This document shows, piece after piece, positions 5,268-12,081 of a stretch of 12,081 nt of DNA. Below the pieces are notes generated by a model that saw only the letters and a program-made list of their open reading frames with translations, ran no database searches and was not told where the DNA came from. A program made the translations under genes and the position numbers. Source of the stretch: Acidimicrobiia bacterium (GTDB taxonomy: Bacteria > Actinomycetota > Acidimicrobiia > Acidimicrobiales > Aldehydirespiratoraceae); the NCBI GenBank assembly GCA_022824605.1, contig JAJDZO010000401.1:1-12081 (forward strand), given 5' to 3'. Positions within the stretch are counted from its first letter, which is position 1. Each line of letters opens with the position of its first letter.

Positions 5268-5864
5268 GTGGAGATATCCATCAGCAGCCGCCACGTAGCG
5301 GTAACCGCCGGCCTCGAGGAGGCCGTGCGAACCAAGATCGGCCAACTCGACCGTTACCTGGAAGATCTTGACACCGCCGAGGTGCACTTCGACGAAGCTC
5401 GCAATCCCCGCATCGTCGACCGGGAGACGTGCGAGGTGACCCTGACCGGCCATGGTCACCACCTGCGCTGCAAGGTGAACGCCCCCGACGCCATGACCGC
5501 CGTAGATCTGGCCGAGGCCAAGCTGGAACGCCAGATCCGCAAGCTGCGCACCAGGCTCAAGAACCGCCACCGCGGCCGGGGCGACACGATCCGCACCAGC
5601 GCCCCCGCCGGTGCCGAGCCTCAGCCCGCCGCAGACGAACAGGACGGCTGGGACGGCTCCGACTCCGGCAACACCGAGCCGGAACTGAGGATCGTGAAGA
5701 CCAAGCGGTTCCATCTCGGCCCGCTGTCGCCGTCGGAGGCCGCCTTGAAGATGGATCTGATGGAGCACGGGTTCTTCTTCTTCATCAACTCCACCACCGG
5801 CCGCTCAGCCGTCGTGTACCGCCGCGACGATGGCGCGGTGGGCCTCATAGACGAAGCCGGCTGA
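5268..5864 (+). CDS. hpf: Ribosome hibernation promoting factor, long form
   Basis: A 198-residue protein that binds the 30S subunit decoding region and, through its C-terminal domain, pairs ribosomes into inactive 100S dimers in stationary phase or stress. The N-terminal S30AE domain spans about residues 1-102 (MEISISSRHVAVT at the start; VTLTGHGHHLRCKVNAPDAMTAVD at 57-80; the basic helix LERQIRKLRTRLKNRHR at 86-102). An acidic, Ala/Gly-rich linker follows (about 103-139). The dimerisation domain is at about 141-198, with IVKTKRF, MDLMEHGFFFFIN and VYRRDDGAVGLIDE. The two-domain length marks the long form and not the short gammaproteobacterial Hpf or YfiA. GTG 5268 is preferred because of the ribosome binding site and the family N-terminus. 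The gene sits 21 bases before secA, as in Bacillus and many actinobacteria. Confidence 0.95.
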   Translation: MEISISSRHVAVTAGLEEAVRTKIGQLDRYLEDLDTAEVHFDEARNPRIVDRETCEVTLTGHGHHLRCKVNAPDAMTAVDLAEAKLERQIRKLRTRLKNRHRGRGDTIRTSAPAGAEPQPAADEQDGWDGSDSGNTEPELRIVKTKRFHLGPLSPSEAALKMDLMEHGFFFFINSTTGRSAVVYRRDDGAVGLIDEAG

Positions 5865-5885
5865 AAGAGCCAGGGTCCGGGGCCG

Positions 5886-8630
<2,745 letters not shown>

Positions 8631-8645
8631 TCCGCCCCCGGCGCC

Positions 8646-9815
8646 GTGCAGGACTTCAGCGACGATCTGGCCCGACTGCGGGCCCGCCTCGACGAAGCGG
8701 AGGGATATCTGCGGGTCGGCGCGCTGCGGGCGCGGCTTCCCCAGCTCGAAGCCGAGTCGTCGCGCCCGGATCTGTGGGATCAGCCGGAGCGGGCGAGGGC
8801 CGTCACCTCCGAGCTGGCCTCCGTCAACGACGACCTGTCGATGTTCGACCGCCTCGCAGACGAGATCTCCGACGCGGACACGCTCAACGAGCTCGCGGTC
8901 GAGGAGGGTGACGCCTCCGAGGAGGCCGAGATCGCCCGGCAGGTGGCCGACATCGCGGCCCGCTTCGACGAGCTCGAACTGCGCTCGCTGTTCACCGGCG
9001 AGTTCGACGAACGCGACGCGGTGTGCCAGATCAAGTCGGGAGAGGGCGGCACCGACTCACAGGACTGGGCTGAGATGCTGCTGCGGATGTACCGCCGCTG
9101 GGCCGAGCGTCGAGGCTTCGAGTTGGAGGTGACGGCGGCGTCGGAGGGCACCGAGGCCGGGTACTCCAGCGTCGACTTCCTGTTGAAGGGACGCTGCGCC
9201 TACGGCTGGATGCGATCCGAGCACGGCGTGCACCGCCTGGTGCGGATCTCGCCGTTCAACAACGAAGGGAAGCGCCAGACCGCGTTCACCGCCGTGGATG
9301 TGGCCCCGTTCTTCGAGGATGTCGCCGATGAGGTGACCATCGACGAGAAGGACCTGCGCATCGACACCTACCGCTCCTCGGGGGCGGGCGGACAGCATGT
9401 CAACGTCACCGACTCCGCGGTGCGGATCACACATTTGCCCACTGGGACGGTGACCAGCTGCCAGAACGAGCGCAGCCAGCATCAGAACAAGGAGCGGGCC
9501 ATGCAGATGCTGGCCGCCAAGCTGCTCAACCTCGAACGCAAACGCCTCGCCGATGAGATCGCCGGCATCAAGGGCGAGCAGCGCAAGGTGGGCTTCGGCA
9601 GCCAGATCCGCAGCTACGTGATGCAGCCCTACCAGATGGTGAGGGATCAGCGCACCCGCCACGAGACCCCCAACGTCGACGCGGTGCTCGGCGGCGCCAT
9701 CGACCCGTTCATGGAGTCGTGGCTGCGCTGGAGCCGGGCCGCGGGTGCCGCGGGGCCACTCCAGGGGGCTGGTACTGTCGCCACGCGGCCCCACGCCGCC
9801 GGAGGTGACGCCTGA
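8646..9815 (+). CDS. prfB: Peptide chain release factor 2 (RF2), no frameshift
   Basis: A 389-residue class I release factor that reads UGA and UAA and triggers peptide release. The stop-codon-reading tripeptide SPF (202-204) identifies RF2 and excludes RF1 (PxT). The catalytic GGQ is at 248-250 within SSGAGGQHVNVTDSAVR. The N-terminal coiled-coil domain (about 1-110) is followed by the standard core. In many bacteria the gene needs a programmed +1 frameshift at an in-frame UGA near codon 26. Here the frame runs straight through E19-G20-Y21-L22-R23, so none is needed. The C-terminus carries about 25 extra residues rich in Ala and Gly after SWLRW. Start GTG 8646 has no visible Shine-Dalgarno sequence and the frame is closed upstream by the secA stop, so translation probably depends on coupling to secA. 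Its TGA stop is itself read by RF2. Confidence 0.97.
   Translation: MQDFSDDLARLRARLDEAEGYLRVGALRARLPQLEAESSRPDLWDQPERARAVTSELASVNDDLSMFDRLADEISDADTLNELAVEEGDASEEAEIARQVADIAARFDELELRSLFTGEFDERDAVCQIKSGEGGTDSQDWAEMLLRMYRRWAERRGFELEVTAASEGTEAGYSSVDFLLKGRCAYGWMRSEHGVHRLVRISPFNNEGKRQTAFTAVDVAPFFEDVADEVTIDEKDLRIDTYRSSGAGGQHVNVTDSAVRITHLPTGTVTSCQNERSQHQNKERAMQMLAAKLLNLERKRLADEIAGIKGEQRKVGFGSQIRSYVMQPYQMVRDQRTRHETPNVDAVLGGAIDPFMESWLRWSRAAGAAGPLQGAGTVATRPHAAGGDA
9801..9808 (+). promoter_or_regulatory. Strong Shine-Dalgarno sequence inside the 3' end of prfB
   Basis: GGAGGTGA is an eight-base match to the anti-Shine-Dalgarno sequence. It lies six bases before ATG 9815, which opens a six-codon frame (MSEDAR, stop 9833-9835) whose stop overlaps the ATG of ftsE. 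It lies 23 bases from the ftsE start, too far to serve it directly. ftsE has its own GAGGA at 9821-9825, six bases before ATG 9832. Confidence 0.5.
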
Positions 9816-9831
9816 TGTCTGAGGACGCCCG

Positions 9832-10509
9832 ATGATCAAGATGGAGAAGGTCACCAAGGTGTTCAAGGGCGACGTGGTGGCCCTGCGCGACGTGACCATC
9901 GACATCGGCAAGGGCGAGTTCGTGTTCCTGGTGGGCCCGTCGGGCTCGGGCAAGTCCACGTTCATCCGCCTGCTCAACCGAGAGGACGTGCCCGAGCACG
10001 GCCGGATCTATGTGGCCGGGCGCGACATCGGCAGCCTGAGCGGCTGGCGGGTTCCGTTCCTGCGCCGCAACATCGGCTACGTGTTCCAGGACTTCAAGCT
10101 GCTGCAGAAAAAGACCGTGGCCGAGAACGTCGCCTTCGCGCTGGAGGTGATCGGCAAGGGCCCCCAGGTCATCAACCGGCAGGTGCCGGCCATCCTGGAG
10201 CTGGTGGGCCTGTCGCGCAAGATGGACCGATTCCCTCAGGAGCTCTCCGGCGGTGAGCAGCAGAGGGTGTCGATCGCTCGGGCGTTCGTGAACCGCCCGC
10301 TGATCCTGTTGGCCGACGAGCCCACCGGCAACCTCGATCCCACCACCTCGGTGGGCATCATGCGCCTGCTCGAGCGCATCAACGAGATCGGCACCACCGT
10401 GGTGATGGCCACCCACGACCGCAGCATCGTGGACAGCATGCGCCAGCGGGTGGTGGAGCTCGACCGGGGAATGGTCGTGCGCGACCAGGCCCGAGGCGTC
10501 TACGAGTAG
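9832..10509 (+). CDS. ftsE: Cell division ATP-binding protein FtsE
   Basis: A 225-residue ABC ATPase that partners with FtsX at the division site to control peptidoglycan hydrolases outside the cell. All ABC motifs are intact: Walker A GPSGSGKST (35-43), Q-loop YVFQDFKLL (Q86), signature LSGGEQQR (138-145), Walker B LILLADEP (157-164) and the switch histidine H195 in ATHD. MIKMEKVTKVFKGDVVALRDV is the normal FtsE N-terminus, which supports ATG 9832 over the ATG three codons later. The protein is the usual size with no membrane segments. It follows prfB after only 16 bases and precedes ftsX by 89 bases, a larger gap than is common for this pair. Confidence 0.97.
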   Translation: MIKMEKVTKVFKGDVVALRDVTIDIGKGEFVFLVGPSGSGKSTFIRLLNREDVPEHGRIYVAGRDIGSLSGWRVPFLRRNIGYVFQDFKLLQKKTVAENVAFALEVIGKGPQVINRQVPAILELVGLSRKMDRFPQELSGGEQQRVSIARAFVNRPLILLADEPTGNLDPTTSVGIMRLLERINEIGTTVVMATHDRSIVDSMRQRVVELDRGMVVRDQARGVYE

Positions 10510-10525
10510 CGAGGCGCAGCCCCCG

Positions 10526-10585
10526 ATGTCCCGATTCGGCCCCGGTAGCCGGTGCGCCACCATGTTCCGTGCCGTCGGTCTGTAG
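10526..10585 (+). CDS. Possible 19-codon ORF in the ftsE-ftsX gap
   Basis: ATG 10526 opens a frame of 19 codons (begins MSRFGPG, ends FRAVGL) closed by TAG 10583-10585, 13 bases before ftsX. A second ATG at 10562 lies in the same frame. Only a weak GAGG (10511-10514) precedes it. It fills most of the 89-base gap but has no recognisable features and could be chance. Confidence 0.15.
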   Translation: MSRFGPGSRCATMFRAVGL

Positions 10586-10598
10586 CGAGTAGTCGCCG

Positions 10599-11492
10599 AT
10601 GTTCAGCTTCCGCTACGTGATGCGCGAGACAGGTCAGAACCTGTGGCGCAACATCCTGCTCGCGGTGGCCACCGTGGTGACGGTGGGCGTGTCGCTGGCC
10701 ATGTTCGGCGGGTTCATGCTGTTCCAGGTGGCGGTGGACAGTGCCACCGCACGCTGGCAGGACGGTGTGGAGCTGATCGTCTGGATGAACGCCGACGCCG
10801 ACACCGACGAGGATTCCAGCGTGCGCAACCAGCTCGATGAGAGCCCGGGCGTGCAGCGATGGGAGTACGTCGACCGTGAGGAGTCCTACGAGGAGTTCAG
10901 GGAGTTCTTCGAGGACACGCCCGAGGTGCTCGACATCTTCACGGCCGAGGGTGTGCCGCCGTACTACCGGGTGGTTCCCACCGATCCCGACCCCGATGTG
11001 GTGGAGGAACTCGGCAGCCAGTTCAAAGGCAAGCCCGGGGTTCGCACCGTCACCTTCGCGGGCGATGTGATCCGCGACGTGCAGAACCTGTCGAACCGGG
11101 CGGGGCGGGTGCTCTTCGTCGGCTCGATCATCCTGCTCGGCGCCTCGACGCTGCTGATACTGAACACGTTGGCGGTGGCCATCAGCAACCGGCGCACCGA
11201 GATAGAGATCATGCGCCTCGTCGGGGCCACCAAGTGGTTCATCCGGGTGCCGTTCATGCTCGAAGGCCTCGTGCAGGGCCTGTTCGGCGCGGTGGTGGCC
11301 ATGATCAGCAACGCGCTGTTGCGCACCTATGTGATCGACCAGTTCAGCGACGCCGACGGCCTGCAGCTGCTGGCCGGGTTCAAGGTCGACGACGCGGCCA
11401 TGCTGCGGGTCAACCTGCTGGTGGTGGCCATCGCGGTAGGGGTCGCGGTGATCGGCTCCAACCTGGCCGTAGCCATGCACCTCAACGAATAG
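10599..11492 (+). CDS. ftsX: Cell division membrane protein FtsX
   Basis: A 297-residue permease-like subunit of FtsEX, which does not transport a solute but transmits ATP-driven movement to extracellular peptidoglycan hydrolases (RipC-type partners in mycobacteria). Predicted topology is cytoplasmic N-terminus, TM1 at about residues 19-45, a large acidic extracellular domain (about 46-165), then TM2 (171-195), TM3 (221-243) and TM4 (270-291). The cytoplasmic loop NRRTEIEIMRLVGATKWFIR (197-216) is the family signature for contact with FtsE. ATG 10599 is forced by an in-frame TAG at 10590-10592. No Shine-Dalgarno sequence is apparent before it, which is odd for a gene 89 bases from its partner. 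Length and order are normal for Gram-positive FtsX. Confidence 0.96.
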   Translation: MFSFRYVMRETGQNLWRNILLAVATVVTVGVSLAMFGGFMLFQVAVDSATARWQDGVELIVWMNADADTDEDSSVRNQLDESPGVQRWEYVDREESYEEFREFFEDTPEVLDIFTAEGVPPYYRVVPTDPDPDVVEELGSQFKGKPGVRTVTFAGDVIRDVQNLSNRAGRVLFVGSIILLGASTLLILNTLAVAISNRRTEIEIMRLVGATKWFIRVPFMLEGLVQGLFGAVVAMISNALLRTYVIDQFSDADGLQLLAGFKVDDAAMLRVNLLVVAIAVGVAVIGSNLAVAMHLNE

Positions 11493-11514
11493 ACCCGAAC
11501 CGCCGCAGTTGGAT

Positions 11515-11529
11515 CCGGCCCCTCGCCGG
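11515..11529. terminator. Short GC hairpin between convergent genes
   Basis: CCGGC (11515-11519) pairs perfectly with GCCGG (11525-11529) around a five-base loop, in the 43-base gap between the converging ftsX and alanine dehydrogenase genes. The location suits a two-way terminator, but there is no T-run on either strand and a five-pair stem is common by chance in GC-rich DNA. Confidence 0.3.
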
Positions 11530-11535
11530 GCAGAG

Positions 11536-12081
11536 TCAGTGCAGGGTGTCGAGGGGGGCGGTGTAGGCGAGGTTGAGGGCGTCGGCCACGGCCGGTTCGG
11601 TGATCCGGCCGGCGCGGACGGTCAGGCCGTCCTGCAGGCCCTTGTCGGCGGTGACCGCTTCGACGACGCCCTGGTCGGCCAGCTTCATCACGTAGGGGAG
11701 CGTGGCGTTGTTGAGGGCCTGCGTCGAGGTGCGCGGCACCGCGCCGGGCATGTTGGCCACGCAGTAGTGGACCACATCGTCGACCACGTAGGTGGGGTCG
11801 GCGTGGGTGGTGGGCCGTGACGTCTCGGCGCAGCCGCCCTGGTCGATGGCCACGTCCACGATCACCGTGCCGGGCCGCATGATCCGCACCATCTGGCGGG
11901 TGATCAGCCGGGGCGCCCGGGCGCCGGGCAGCAGCACCGCCCCGATCACCAGATCGGCGGTGTACACCGCCTGGGCCAGACGGCTGGCGCTGGAGTACAG
12001 GGTGCGCAGCGCCGGACCGAACCGGGCGGCCAGCGCCTCGAGCACGGCCGGGTCGCGATCGAGCACGGTCACGTCTGCGCC
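11536..12081 (-). CDS. ald: Alanine dehydrogenase, C-terminal part (5' end outside window)
   Basis: This is the last 181 codons of L-alanine dehydrogenase, which interconverts alanine and pyruvate plus ammonia with NAD. The frame is open through the right edge, so the GTG at 12072 is an internal valine and not the start. Diagnostic stretches, counted from the window edge, are GADVTVLDRD (strand 2 of the NAD fold), ADLVIGAVLLPGARAPRLI, PGTVIVDVAIDQGG with the catalytic aspartate, RPTTHADPTYVVDDVVHYCVANMPGAVPRTS and the C-terminal ALNNATLPYVMKLAD. These separate Ald from the related transhydrogenase PntA. The N-terminal substrate residues lie outside the window. It converges on ftsX and looks functionally unrelated to the block beside it; roles in nitrogen use or redox balance under low oxygen are known in mycobacteria. 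Confidence 0.96.
   Translation of the reverse strand, partial: GADVTVLDRDPAVLEALAARFGPALRTLYSSASRLAQAVYTADLVIGAVLLPGARAPRLITRQMVRIMRPGTVIVDVAIDQGGCAETSRPTTHADPTYVVDDVVHYCVANMPGAVPRTSTQALNNATLPYVMKLADQGVVEAVTADKGLQDGLTVRAGRITEPAVADALNLAYTAPLDTLH

Noticed and set aside
4491..5768. Open frame of 425 codons on the minus strand opposite the comF-like gene and hpf
   Set aside because: It runs across the intergenic AT-rich island and two well-supported genes, and its translation shows no family features.
8646..8720. Programmed frameshift in prfB
   Set aside because: No in-frame UGA is present near codon 26 and the protein is continuous through the site.
9773..9778. TACTGT as a -10 box for ftsE
   Set aside because: No -35-like sequence lies 16-18 bases upstream, and the site is inside the prfB coding sequence.

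Overview
The window is high-GC, densely packed bacterial chromosome. It has short gaps, many 4-base stop/start overlaps (ATGA, GTGA), GTG starts, TGA and TAG stops only, and an F420-type luciferase-like oxidoreductase. With the hpf-secA-prfB-ftsE-ftsX order this points to an actinobacterium. Class Acidimicrobiia is my best guess, but it is inferred from protein style and not from any marker gene. No tRNA, rRNA, CRISPR array, transposase or integrase is visible.

Left part (1-2163): a three-gene redox operon. A GMC-family flavin oxidoreductase, cut at its 5' end by the window edge, overlaps by 4 bases with a small helper protein resembling gluconate 2-dehydrogenase subunit 3. That gene overlaps by 4 bases with a seven-iron ferredoxin of FdxA type. 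The layout suggests a dehydrogenase that passes electrons from FAD to a soluble ferredoxin.

Accessory middle (2164-4695): an unrecognised small membrane-anchored coiled-coil protein built on a 21-bp tandem repeat, then an F420-dependent luciferase-like oxidoreductase, then a short-chain dehydrogenase. Between the last two lies a 71-bp duplication of the gene junction. It leaves a 24-codon mini-ORF coupled by GTGA overlaps on both sides. A short AT-rich island with a perfect 13-bp palindrome follows.

Core part (4696-11492): a ComF-type phosphoribosyltransferase that lacks the usual N-terminal zinc finger, then long-form hibernation factor Hpf, the SecA translocase motor, release factor RF2 (no programmed frameshift), and the FtsE and FtsX division complex. 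All run rightward and are probably largely co-transcribed. The order hpf-secA-prfB-ftsE-ftsX is an old conserved block linking translation, secretion and cell-wall hydrolysis control.

Right edge (11536-12081): the C-terminal part of alanine dehydrogenase on the opposite strand, converging on ftsX, in the place where many actinobacteria carry smpB.

I see no convincing large undescribed system. The most unusual items are the duplicated junction with its mini-ORF, the heptad-repeat membrane protein, the shortened ComF beside an AT-rich island, and the secA/prfB junction.
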